Source: Diphasiastrum complanatum (lineage: Eukaryota > Streptophyta > Lycopodiopsida > Lycopodiales > Lycopodiaceae). From it: a stretch of 64,000 nucleotides of DNA. Below, in pieces: positions 47,001 through 61,043 of this stretch. The position numbers and the translations under genes were made by a program. Positions within the stretch are counted from its first letter, which is position 1, and the number at the start of each line of letters is the position of its first letter. The stretch covers positions 19,890,041-19,954,040 of the forward strand of contig CM055093.1 of the NCBI GenBank assembly GCA_029204225.1, in the 5' to 3' direction. Below the pieces are notes generated by a model that was not told the DNA's origin, ran no database searches, and worked only from the letters and a program-made list of their open reading frames with translations.

Positions 47001-48200
47001 ATGTCTTCCACGAATACATCCCAGTCGTCTCGTTATACTATTCATCGTGATGTCCCATTTGCAACGAATATCATGATACTTCCTAGCACAAGCATGGTCA
47101 CTCAGTGGATGACCCTTGCGGAGCCTATGCTTACTGCAATGAGTATTCATGAGAGAGCCTTTTTCGGGAGAATCAACATGGATTTCATCACTCTTGCCTT
47201 CAGTACGTGGAAGGAAGAGAAATCCAAGTTTTACATCACCTTCTAGGGAGCCACACACAAGGTGCACGTGACTGAGGCCGCCCTTGCTACCATTGGCATA
47301 GCATCTGGTACCCAAGCCTCACCCAACCATAAGCAGGCCAAACATGCTATTAAGCCTTACATAGACCTTACAAATGATTTGTATTGGACCAATGACGGCT
47401 ACTTCCTAGATGCCGTCACTGAGCCTACCATACACGCTGCTTCCCAGCTCCTAAATCATTTTCTGATGGTTGGCAACCTTAGGAAAGACCACATCACTTC
47501 TCAAATTCTACATAGGATAGTCGAGTCCTATTCAAAGGCCCCTCTCAAACCATATAACTGGTTGAAAAAGCTGCCGCTCAGGTGTTGGAAGCCGGACCAC
47601 AAATCTTAGTACCGGTCATGCCGCAATTCTCCCCTATGCGCCAAGAGGATGTACCAATGGATACAGGGCTGGATTCGGGCATGGACCAGGGTGGATCTCC
47701 AGAAGTTGAAGAACAACAGCCAATTTCACTGGTAGTACAAGCGGGTCCATCTTCATTGAGGACCACACCATTATTCAAAAGGCCAATCAGCATCGAGGAT
47801 TAAATTCAGAGTTTTTTAGCGCAACATCCGCATGAGTCCTCGCGTGGTGGTTGGGTCCTTAAATTTAAGACCTCTGAAATAGAGGCCGGCAAAGAATTGG
47901 ACAAAATACCCACATTGGGAGGACAATCGGCTTGGAGAGTTACCATTTTTGAAAAAACTTCGGAATCTATCAGGAGTTATGTGGCAAATCTCGCCAATTG
48001 CGGATAGATCCGTATTATGTACCAATGCCATGAAGAAATAAATGGAAGGATTTGGGATTGGCTATAGACAAAATTACAATCCATACGTCCAATTGGCCAA
48101 TAATCCATCAACCATACAGTTGGACGATATTAGTGGATTTCCACCGGACATTACAAGCATACTAGCTAGTATCTACACTCTCCCGATCCGACAGTGAGAC
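47001..48200 (+). pseudogene. X-ORF copy 3, between pol and the polypurine tract
   Basis: Best-preserved member of this ORF family. Start ATG 47001 (MSSTNTSQSSRYTIHRDVPF); open to 47246, TAG, then the same frame sense continues GATHKVHVTEAALATIGIAS, NDGYFLDAVTEPTIHAASQL, LKPYNWLKKL. After one shift come GPSSLRTTPLFKRPISIED, a stop, and a tail SFLAQHPHESSRGGWVLKFK. Copy 2 shows the same order. It lies downstream of integrase and about 200 bases before a polypurine tract, where extra, often envelope-like, ORFs of plant gypsy elements sit. I see no signal peptide, membrane segment or zinc motif, so an envelope role has no support. It could also be a displaced accessory gag-like ORF. Confidence 0.55.
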
Positions 48201-48396
48201 AATCGGCACTGTTTGCAAAAGATTTAACTCTGTTGGCATCAGTGTCAAGGGCTCATCGTTGATTTTTGCCGCATAGTTTAACACTGTCCAAATCGATTTC
48301 ATGGAGAAGGTGCAGTATCATATAATCAAGATTCGTCCGAAGCCAATAAAAGTTCCCAATAATTGCATCTCGCAGGTGTCATGGGACCGACACCAG

Positions 48397-48410
48397 TTTT
48401 GGTGGGGGAT
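48397..48410 (+). promoter_or_regulatory. polypurine tract of the gypsy element
   Basis: TTTTGGTGGGGGAT two bases before TGTTGGAGGG, the typical arrangement before a 3' LTR. Confidence 0.75.
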
Positions 48411-48412
48411 AT

Positions 48413-48940
48413 TGTTGGAGGGTTTGCGGATCCAAAGGCAACCCTAACCCTAGTTAATAAGTGAGAGGGATTTGGCACCCTGCGTGTGTAAGTCCAACCC
48501 GATGATCACATAGTTATTTGATTAGAAAGTCAATAAAAGGACTTTAGGCCTTTTTGCGGGACTTTTAATCTCGCAGGGTCTAAATGTCAAGTTAGTGAAT
48601 AAAGTTGGGTTTCCCTCCAATTTGGATGGTTCCCGCTCTTTTTTAAATTTGAATAATTAGGGAGGTAGAAATGGACCAATAGGATTCAGCGGCCAGGGTC
48701 CTCCTCTCTACTATAAAAAGAGACCAACTCGAGTTCCTACACATGCTCATTTCTTCATTTCAATAAAGCAGATTGGTTCTATTGTGAAATAGATTGATGA
48801 ATGTCTTTGCTCTCTATCACTTTTCCTCCGTCTCTCATGCTTTCTTTCGATTTATCAATTGTTGGATCTGATTGTTATTGGGATTGCATGTTATTATACT
48901 TCTATGAGGGAGAAAGGGAAAGAGAGAAAGAGTAAGCTAA
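48413..48940 (+). repeat. gypsy LTR, right copy
   Basis: Starts TGTTGGAGGG and matches 43076 onward with a TATA box at 48711. It is followed not by unrelated flank but by the same downstream coding sequence as the left copy, so it serves as 3' LTR of one body and 5' LTR of a second, truncated one. It has ~85 bases that the left copy lacks. Confidence 0.7.
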
Positions 48941-49039
48941 CTTATTATGGATCTAGTGTTAATGGATGTAGTTTTAATGCTTAGGGTTAATGGATGTTAG
49001 AGTTAAATGTGAATCTTCCATTCATGCTGAAATCTGAAC

Positions 49040-49712
49040 ATTGATTAGATCTTGGATTGAGGTTAGGCAAGGAAAAAAACTTACGAATGAGTGAATTCTA
49101 GATCATATGGATCCGACTGGATTTGGAGTGCGTAATATTCCTAATGAACCAACAACAAAACTGCCCAAAGCAGTTATATTGAAAGAAGATAGGATCACAG
49201 GGTCAATGACGAAGAAACAAGCTAAGCAATATTATAATACGGTCTTGAAATGAAAAAATCCTCCTCAACAGATTGATTCACGGCATGTGCCACCCTTACT
49301 GGATAAAGGCAAAGGAAAAGTCACTGATGATTCTACAAGTCAGAGTTCTAGCAAGACATCATCATCTCGGAAGACATCACCTCCACGATCGATTCCTGCT
49401 AAGAAGGCTAAGCGAAGATCCAAGACAAGTCCTTTCGACAAGGCACAAGCAGATGTAGTCCAGCATGATATGATCGAACATTTTAAACGCTATACACTGG
49501 ATGATGTGGTTATCATGTTACCTAAAGCACATCATGAACCTGAAGACCAGGTGCTAGACTCAAGAGATGTTTACGATGGCCCAGCTAGGACACAGCCAAT
49601 GAATCTTGTCCTGACAAACTGTAGATATTTGGATCTAAAGACGAGATTGTGTTGTAAAAGACCCCACATAATAGAAAAAGTTTTTCTGAAAAAAATGGTG
49701 GGAAAGTGGTGA
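49040..49712 (+). pseudogene. second copy of the gypsy pre-RT frame, truncated
   Basis: Nearly identical to 43674-44240 (two differences in the last 140 shared bases) but with a TGG to TGA change at about 49250 that stops the frame before HVPPLLDKGKGK. Homology ends at 49608 (NL) and the rest is unrelated. The RT is absent. Confidence 0.75.
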
Positions 49713-49848
49713 ATTTTTCAATGGCCAGGATTTGTGCACATTATGGACAGTCAATCTAACGGTGAGCAACAATTTACACTTAGTACACCTAAGTGTCCTC
49801 TGGTTCTATAAAGAGAGAAATCAGATAACCCTATTCACTTTACCTCAT

Positions 49849-49978
<130 letters not shown>

Positions 49979-51841
49979 CCTCAGTCTTGCTCTCTTGGTG
50001 CTCTACCATACGATGATTGCCATTGAAGGGAAAAACTCGTGAATGCTACTGGAAGAGCAATCGTGTGAACGATACTGCAAACTAAGGTGAGAGTGATTTG
50101 AGGAATGGTAGCACACTGATAATGAAGGATGTATGTTGTGCTTTATGATTAGGAATGGATGCTTACTACTTGTTGTGATTATTGTTGTGTAGTAGCAAGT
50201 ATTGACTTGCAAAACTGTGATTGGATACTCTTGCAATCAAGCGATGCCTCAAGGAGTAGTAGTGAGCATTCTTACAGGTATTTTCTCAACCTCTGTTGAT
50301 CTATGGTTGGCAATGTACAACAATCCAGATGTTGGCAATAAGTATCACTTTTTATGAATGAAGTATAGTTGCTGGCCAGCGCTCTTTCTGTAGCGGATTT
50401 GGTTGCTGGCCAACGCTTTTTGGCAAGAAAATTCATTTTGCTACTACGATTTAGCAGTGCCTTGCATGCAAGCAAAACTCCACTGATTTTTCAGTATGGA
50501 ATTATAGCAAAAGTGCGATGGACCGCTATCCTTCCATATAGGTTCCGATGATACCAATGGTTATAGCTTATATGTGGTTGATAAGAGTACTCTTTCTATA
50601 CTCCATTGGCTATAACTTGCTATGATTGATTGCTCTGGTAGAATGATAGAAACTATGATGATAGTTGTCTCTGATAACAAGTATAATGGCTTCTAAAGAA
50701 TGTAGCATGAAGAAAGCTTATCTTGATAGTATCTTCCTAAGAAGACGTGTGCACAAAAAATGATAATCTGCATATCGTAGATATGGTGAGGAATGAAATG
50801 CTCTTGAAAAGTTGAATGTTAAGTTAAAAATCTTTGGGAAGACGATGGATTAGCTATTGATAAGGACTACGAAGCTGGTAGAAGTACTCTATGCTTAACA
50901 CAATACTCTCAATTTGAATCTTCTAGCACATAAGTGATTTGTTTAAACAACTGAAAATGGATAGTTCGCAAGAGATGACTTCGCCTATCATTCATGTATG
51001 ATGCTATATGAAACTTCACCAATACGGTGGGTAGCCTTACTCATTACTACAAGAAATCTTATACATGCATGATAATTCTGCAAATGCTTCCTATAATGGT
51101 ATTAATTAATAAATCTAGAAAAGTCTGATCTTATGTGCGTTAAAGTGGACATGAGCTTGTGGGTTTTGTAAAAATAAATTTCTCCTGCATCCTAAGTCCG
51201 GTTATTATAAGTAAAGTCACGTACTCATATAGGGCTCGACCATGGTACACTTGAATGGCATGGATTTGCCCAAGTTTTTCGGTGCTTGGACTCTCAAGAA
51301 ACTGATACGGGATACCCATGGGGGCTAGTATAGCACGGAGGTGCTCTAGTACCTAGCGTTGTGACCATCACCAAGTCTCTGTCCATCTGTGTAATGAAAG
51401 ATAGTTGCTTACATGTAGAATGTATATGTGAAACTAATACGTTCTTTTTGCTCCTTTATTGGTCAGTATGGCTTCTACCTTGATACAGCTTCGTTAAAAG
51501 GGCAGAACGTATTGCTAAGTTATGAAATGAATGATTGGGAAGATTGGACGTACTTGTTTTTAATGCAATCTAGCTGATAAAGTAGTGAATCTTGTTTCGG
51601 ACATGGATAACAAGTGATGCTCGGCTTTGACACCTGTCTTCCTCACGCGGCTAACTCGTCCGATTTTGTTCTGTGGGATGGTGGCAGGTAATAGTTGGGC
51701 ATCTTAAAACTTGCTTCACTTTATGGTACTCTGTATTGTTAAACTTTATACAGCTGTATTTTTACCTGTTATGCTATAAATTGGGTTCAAAGGGTTTGGG
51801 CTTGACTTGTCAAGAGAGAATATGTGAAATCTTGTTACTCT

Positions 51842-51842
51842 T

Positions 51843-51900
<58 letters not shown>

Positions 51901-51915
51901 ACACCCACACACACA
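51842..51915. repeat. compound (CT)n(CA)n microsatellite
   Basis: About 10 CT units followed by about 26 CA units with two CCC interruptions near the end. Confidence 0.98.
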
Positions 51916-52040
51916 TTTTATCAAGCAAACTTCCCTTTTGCCTTACAAAGAATTTGAAGCTGTTCAGATCTTTTGTGACATTTTTGGCACAAGTCATAGA
52001 AGGTCCAGGAAGACAAATATTGTGTCATGTGGAGGCAATC

Positions 52041-52510
52041 TGTCATGCCCACGACTAGTCTCGAGTAGCGTGTCCACGTAGAGATCGGTAAACCAACAAC
52101 CCGTAAGTTAATTGTGACTATAAGAGAATTGAGACCCTTATGTGTACATGGTCATAATTAATGGTTGTAGGTCTAAACACTTAATGGTGGATTTGTATGG
52201 GTCTATCAGTGAGTCATTGGAGAACTGGATGACGTGGCCCATATAGGCTGCAGAGGTGTCCAGTGAGGTGTCACAGTGCACTACTAGTGGTGCATGGGCC
52301 TTGGAGGGTATAAGTATACCTATTGGGCTCTCACTCGTGCATCCTTGATTGTGAGACTGGTAGCAGTATGTTGTTGGTATGACGCCTCATTTTTTGACTG
52401 TGATTCTGTTCGATCTAGGTTTGGTTGGGTTGGTTTGTCCACCATCTAATTCTCTTGTGTTGCTTGTGATTGGCATGCCTAGAATAGGATCCTTGGATTT
52501 GGACTTTATA
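52041..52510 (+). repeat. 5' LTR of a further gypsy-type element
   Basis: Begins TGTCATGCCCACGAC, resembling the TGTCACGCCC start of many plant gypsy LTRs. It has a TATA-like GGTATAAGTATACC at 52305 and is followed at once by a primer site. No body with gag or pol follows, so it is an isolated LTR plus leader. The right boundary is approximate. Confidence 0.6.
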
Positions 52511-52511
52511 T

Positions 52512-52524
52512 TGGTATCAGAGCC
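52512..52524 (+). promoter_or_regulatory. primer binding site, initiator Met tRNA
   Basis: Perfect TGGTATCAGAGCC directly after the LTR at 52041-52510. Confidence 0.8.
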
Positions 52525-55410
<2,886 letters not shown>

Positions 55411-55811
55411 TTCAACAACATTATATAATCTTATAACCTCCATTGTTTAAACATTTTCTAGAGAGTTTGAAGTATTCAAAAGATGAAAACTTAATAACGT
55501 TGAATAATTTTTCATTAATGTTAGTCTAAAAAATAGCAACTCCTTTCATACAAAAGATTTTTTCCATGCATGAGGTGGAAAATCCTAACGCACAAAATGT
55601 TGTGTAGTCTTATTGATGGAACATCCAATACCATTACATGATGTAATTAAAGTTTATTTAGTCAATAATCAGTAATAAGTTGTCATTGAAATTAGCATAG
55701 CAATAGTAGCTTTTTATGCACTAAAAAAAAAAAAAACTTTTGCATCAAGTGGTCTTGGTCCACAAGAATAATATAGTCTCATTATTATGTTGTTAGTAAC
55801 CATCGCTGCTT

Positions 55812-55840
55812 GCCCGTCAACGACGGGCACAAGCAACTAG
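55812..55840 (+). mobile_element. Helitron-type 3' end, plus strand
   Basis: Hairpin GCCCGTC-AAC-GACGGGC (55812-55828), 8 bases, then CTAG (55837-55840) followed by T: the expected hairpin plus CTRR plus host T of a Helitron 3' terminus. The 5' end (TC) and any RepHel protein were not found, so only a terminus is claimed. Confidence 0.55.
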
Positions 55841-56195
<355 letters not shown>

Positions 56196-56211
56196 TATAC
56201 ATATACATATA

Positions 56212-56240
56212 CTAGTAAAGAGTGCCCATCGTTGACGGGC
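56212..56240 (-). mobile_element. Helitron-type 3' end, minus strand, copy 1
   Basis: On the minus strand: hairpin GCCCGTC-AAC-GATGGGC (56240-56224, one G:T pair), 8 bases ACTCTTTA, then CTAG (56215-56212) and T. The element body would extend to the right. It shares its last ~35 bases with the end at 57953. Confidence 0.55.
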
Positions 56241-56638
56241 AATGGAGGCCGATCTAGGTGGCGGCCAATGATTTGGATCATGGCTGATCTCGCACACCTC
56301 GCGAGAACTGATGATTTAGGAGGAAAGCTGATCAATGTATGTGTGTGTATGTACATGGCCAAAGTACGACGGGTGGACGTTGTAAGAGTATGTTTTGGGA
56401 ATGGAATTTTGCATGGTTTGAGAATGGAATTTTGTAGAATTCTGTAACGAAATGTTTTGAAATGAAATGATGTGGTGTTGGTTACGGTTACGAATAGGGT
56501 GGTGTTGGTTACAATTACGGATAGGACGGTCCTTATGCGGCCTAAATGCACTCCTTATGCAGCCTCAATGCGGTCCCTTTGTGGCCTAAATGCAGTCCTT
56601 GCAGTGAGGTTGCGGTTCATCCGCCATTGGTTTTCGTG

Positions 56639-56793
<155 letters not shown>

Positions 56794-56964
56794 CTGTCAT
56801 TCAGACCGTATTTCAACTAAACCGCAATCGCACCGCAAAGGGCCAGCATGCGGTTCATAATGATTCCAAGTCTCAAAGGAAGGAAATTGCAACCTTCCAA
56901 ACCGTAGAGTCAAAGTTGTGACGACCAACGGTAAGGGCCGAAACCTACAAAACGACATAGGGAC

Positions 56965-56994
56965 TGAGAGAGAGAGAGAGAGAGAGAAAACCAC

Positions 56995-57054
<60 letters not shown>
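56965..57054. repeat. (GA)n microsatellite pair
   Basis: Two GA tracts, 56965-56986 and 56997-57054, separated by AAACCACATA. Confidence 0.97.
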
Positions 57055-57055
<1 letters not shown>

Positions 57056-57107
57056 ATCCGAACAAGACTGTGAGAACCGTGAGTGAGAGCATTTTGGCCA
57101 CATAGGG

Positions 57108-57364
<257 letters not shown>

Positions 57365-57779
57365 CTTCATTCAGATCATATTTCAACTAAATTGCAATAA
57401 AACTAAACCACAACCGCATTGAAAAGGGCCAGCATTCGGTTCATAACGATTCCAAGCCAGAGCTTCAATGAGTCGCAAAGGAGGATCACTCTGTTAGTCC
57501 AACTGCTTCCAAGCAACCACTTCGACCTTTTTTGAATTCGAGGAGTGAAAAAAAAAATTCCAAGAAATGCATCATTTCTATTCTGATTATCATTTTTTTT
57601 GTGAGAGAGAGAGCCTGCTACTTGCAATCCAGAGAGAGAGAGACCCGCCTGTTGCTCACGATAGACAGAGAGATCTTGAAAGGAGGATCTTGAGAGACAG
57701 AGGAAATGAGAGATGGATCATGGAGAGACAAAGAGGGAGAGGGGGAGAGAGACATTTGAATTTTGAATTGGGAGGTGGG

Positions 57780-57940
57780 ACCAAGGGAGGTGCAATATGC
57801 ATGCATGGGGAGGGGGCCCATACATGGGGAGGAGGCCCCATACATGCACACTTTTTAGCTCAAAAAAGGCTCATGCATGGGTGAGGGGAGGAGCATGCAT
57901 GGTGCACCCATACCCATGCACAAAAGTGGAACAAAGTTTA
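57780..57940 (+). repeat. CATGCATG-rich dispersed repeat, copy 1
   Basis: ATATGCATGCATGGGGAGG, CCCCATACATGCA, AAAAAGGCTCATGCATGG, GTGAGGGGAGGAGCATGCAT and CACCCATACCCATGC occur in this order and recur in the same order at 59572-59755. Confidence 0.75.
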
Positions 57941-57952
57941 AATATATATGTA

Positions 57953-57981
57953 CTAGTAAAGAGTGCCCGTCGTTGGTGGGC
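57953..57981 (-). mobile_element. Helitron-type 3' end, minus strand, copy 2
   Basis: On the minus strand: hairpin GCCCACC-AAC-GACGGGC (57981-57965, partly mispaired), ACTCTTTA, CTAG (57956-57953), T. The sequence to the right resembles that right of copy 1 (GGCCGAT.., TGTATGTGTGTGTATGTAC), which supports two members of one non-autonomous family. Confidence 0.5.
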
Positions 57982-59571
57982 AATGGACGGCCGATGGTCG
58001 TTGACGAGTGGCCGATGGTCATTGATGGGCGGCCGATGGTCGCTGATGGTCATTGACGGGTGGCTGATGTATGTGTGTGTATGTACGAAAGTGCATGTGT
58101 TATCTGTGTATGTGGATTTGTGTGTATGATTTGTGCTTGATGGTGTGTGTGATTTATGTGGTCAATGGTGTGTGTGTCTGTGTGTATGTGTGTGTGTGTT
58201 ATAAAATGTGCGTCTGTGTATGCATGTGTGATTCACGTGGCCGATGGTGTGTGCATGTGCATTTCTCTGTGTATATTGAACTGTTTGGAGCCTGATTTGT
58301 TGATGCGGGCTCGTCTCGATGTGCAGCACTGGATGGAACAGACAACATACATGAGGAGCCCGTTGCAATACTGGACCACTTCTTGGAAATGCCAAAAAGT
58401 AAACGACCGACTTTATCAGCACACCAAGCAGGTTGTTGCAAGTATGGATAAAATTAGATACCACTGATGAGAAAAGGGATTGAAGTCTCTCAGAGACACT
58501 AATCTCAATGATTCAAGATGCCCAGTTCTTGGTGAGCCCTAAAATAGTGTGCAATTGAAAACTGAACACCATTCATTTGACTTTCCATCATATGAATGCA
58601 TTTTATAGCTCTCAAAGATGACAATACTTGAGGTGATGTAACAGTTCGACCAAGGTTACCAAAAGCAAAAAACTTGTCTTTCAAATGAGAAACGGAGTTG
58701 GATCAAACCCAAAAGGTCGCATCTGTTAGGATTTCAGAGGTAGATTGTCACATCCATTCCTGGCAAGATACTATAGGAGCAAGAGGAAAGGATGGGACAT
58801 TTTGATCAAGCAAACTTGTACATCAAGAGAATAAAAAACTACAGAGTTGGGAAGAAAGAAAAAGGAAGAACCCTAGAGGTAAGAACAAAGGAAAACTTTG
58901 TGTCAAATTTCCATTTCAATTTGAATAAATAAAAAAATGTCTAGTTTTAGATAGTCAACTTCTACTATTTTCCACAGTCGTTGCAAGGATGAGATTAGCA
59001 AATATGTTCTTCAATAGGGCATGGATGCTAGACGAAGAAAAGAACTTTGGGTAAAACTTTCTGTTCATGATCTATGGGTAAAATTTTGGTAATTCAAAAT
59101 AAATACAAAAGCCATATAATAAATCTTAGTGCGGTCCTGCTCATCGATGATGTTTTTTTAGGTGGATTGACAGGAGAAGGGGAGAACATATGGGGTGGGC
59201 AGAGTGCAGGTGTGCTCCCTGATGGTTAAAAGCAAGTTGTTTGGGCAAGAGGGCGATGGTTTAAGTGCTCGGGGGAGATGGGTGGGTGGGTTTTGCCATG
59301 TGACAAAGAAGGGCGAGAAAAAAAAAGCTTTAGCGCGTTAGTGGACTATCGTTGCATGATTTGGAGGGCAATGAGCGCAAGGGAATGTCCTGGCATGATG
59401 ATTATAATGATGATGACCAAGGAGTGGATGCGCAATAGGCCAAAAGCGGTGCACGGTGCACTCTTACCAGTCCCGATGGTTCTTGGCACTTGGGAACCCC
59501 ATCCTCGAGATGGAGGAAGGAGAAACAAAAAAAATCAAATCTCAAAGATAGAGAGAACGGGCCCACTGAAG
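57982..59571. other. no gene seen
   Basis: Begins with degenerate GGCCGATGGTC repeats (57988-58055) and imperfect (TG)n with ATG interruptions (58062-58220). From 58290 to 59500 no frame, splice pair or family is supportable. Confidence 0.4.
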
Positions 59572-59760
59572 ATGCATGCATGGAGGAGGAACAATATGCA
59601 TGGAGGAGTCCCTAATATGCATGCATGCATGGGGAGGAGGGCCATGCATCCTTTTCCCCATACATGCATCCTCATCCCCAAGTTTTCTAGTTAGAAAAAG
59701 CTCATGGATGGGTGAGGGGAGGAGGATGCATGGGTGCACCCATACACATGCGCAAAAGCG
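59572..59760 (+). repeat. CATGCATG-rich dispersed repeat, copy 2
   Basis: Second copy of the unit at 57780-57940, with extra CATGCATGCATG (59617 region) and the same closing CACCCATACACATGC. The pair is 1.8 kb apart in direct orientation. The density of CATGCATG makes short frames rich in Met-His; these are not genes. Confidence 0.75.
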
Positions 59761-60199
59761 CATTTACGCCGTATAAGGACCGCAATTAGGCCGCATAGGG
59801 ACCATACAATCCCGATAATATTCAGATCTAACAATTAGCAAATACAACAAAAGCGAACAATGAAAAAGAATAAACCTCTCAAAGCTGATCTCTTGCATCA
59901 TACTGATGCATACATCTTCTATTTTTAATCCTTATTATCCAGTTGTTGGGGCTGCAACATGGGTATGCTGTGGCACCTAGGACCACTTGTGTGTCAGGGA
60001 TGATGGGATCAATACCATTGGTGAATAACATAAATACGCCTGTCAATTTTGGGAACCACCTGTATATACAAAAAGTAGAAAGAATTGGTATTATGCTTGT
60101 TTCCTAAAGATCAAGACATTCAGAGATGACTTAAAAGTTCATTTACTACATATCCATCTTGAAATGTTTTTCTAATAAAAGAATCACATGCGGAGGGAA

Positions 60200-60240
60200 C
60201 ACGTGCGAATATGATGGGACGTTCTACAGGTATAAAAGAA
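60200..60240 (+). promoter_or_regulatory. promoter elements of the H3-like gene
   Basis: G-box CACGTG at 60200-60205 and a TATA box TATAAAAG at 60231-60238, about 250 bases before the start codon. A pyrimidine-rich leader follows (60270-60320: TTCTTCTTTCTCTAG). Spacing predicts a start of transcription near 60262-60272. Binding is inferred, not shown. Confidence 0.55.
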
Positions 60241-60488
60241 AGTTTTCGGCTCATATTTCAGTTTTAATTCTTCTTTCTCTAGATCTCCTTAGTTTTCTTC
60301 GTTCACTTCCACTCCTCGTTAGATGCATATTGCTATCACGTGCCCAAGGACCCACATACCAGTACAGCTACCCCCCCCCCCATGCGTCGTGGCGATACGC
60401 CATCCCTCATATCGCCATCACGTGCCTCCCTTGTCGAATATCTGCTTTTCCTTCTCGTTGGCGCATCATATCGATATTCTATCTTGAA

Positions 60489-61043
60489 ATGGCCTGTACC
60501 AAGCAGACAACATGCCTTACCACATTTGTCCCGCCTCCTCGCCCTCTTGTACAAAGGGCAGTGGGCACTGGTAGGAGAGTAGGTCGGCCCAGAAGACCAT
60601 GGTTAAGGGATATCAGGAGACTTCAGAGGACAACGAATTTTCTGATTCCCCGTGCTCCTTTCTACAGGTATGTGAGATTAGTAACAAGGTCCCTCTCACA
60701 TGATGTTCGCTGGAACATAACAGCCTTGGAAGCCCTCCATATTGCCTATGAAAACCTCCAAGTCAAATTCTTTGAGGACTCCACGCTTTGCACAGTGCAC
60801 GCTAAGAGGGTTACCCTCATGCCTCAGGACATGCATCTTGTCATGAGGCCGAGGAGTACATACGATCAGGTCTTTAAGAGTGGCTTTACTTCTAGGACAC
60901 CACCTACAGAGAGAGGTCCTAGTCCTCAACGAAGAAGGAGGAAGCAGACCAAGCCCACCAGGCCTGCTAAGCAAAGAGTGGTACTCAACGAATCACCATC
61001 CCCCCCTCACATCTCTCGTCCTTTGGTTGGACCATCACACTAG
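60489..61043 (+). CDS. divergent histone H3-like protein with a C-terminal tail
   Basis: An open 184-codon frame from ATGGCC at 60489. The N-terminus ACTKQT matches the H3 start ARTKQT (Lys4 kept), but the following residues TCLT replace ARKS, so Lys9 is lost, and the tail is about ten residues shorter. The fold region aligns along its full length: WLRDIRRLQRTTNFLIP, FYRYVRLV, DVRWNITALEALHIAYENLQ, FFEDSTLCTVHAKRVTLM, PQDMHLVMR. Loop 1 has the length of canonical H3, while LIP, the Trp in VRW, DSTLC and RVTLM recall CENH3-type variants. A tail of about 60 residues, RTPPTERGPSPQRRRRKQTK and onward, is foreign to H3. Upstream codons back to 60159 are open, but they lie in the leader and TATA region and are unlikely to be coding. 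Confidence 0.7.
   Translation: MACTKQTTCLTTFVPPPRPLVQRAVGTGRRVGRPRRPWLRDIRRLQRTTNFLIPRAPFYRYVRLVTRSLSHDVRWNITALEALHIAYENLQVKFFEDSTLCTVHAKRVTLMPQDMHLVMRPRSTYDQVFKSGFTSRTPPTERGPSPQRRRRKQTKPTRPAKQRVVLNESPSPPHISRPLVGPSH

Noticed and set aside
47001-48200. Envelope gene
   Set aside because: The position fits, but there is no signal peptide, membrane span or glycoprotein-like feature in the readable parts.
59278-59694. 138-codon plus-strand ORF rich in Met, His and Arg
   Set aside because: Its second half is the CATGCATG repeat; the first half has no family resemblance or splice support.
60159-60488. Upstream in-frame extension of the H3-like ORF
   Set aside because: It covers the G-box, TATA box and pyrimidine-rich leader; the H3 match begins exactly at the ATG at 60489.
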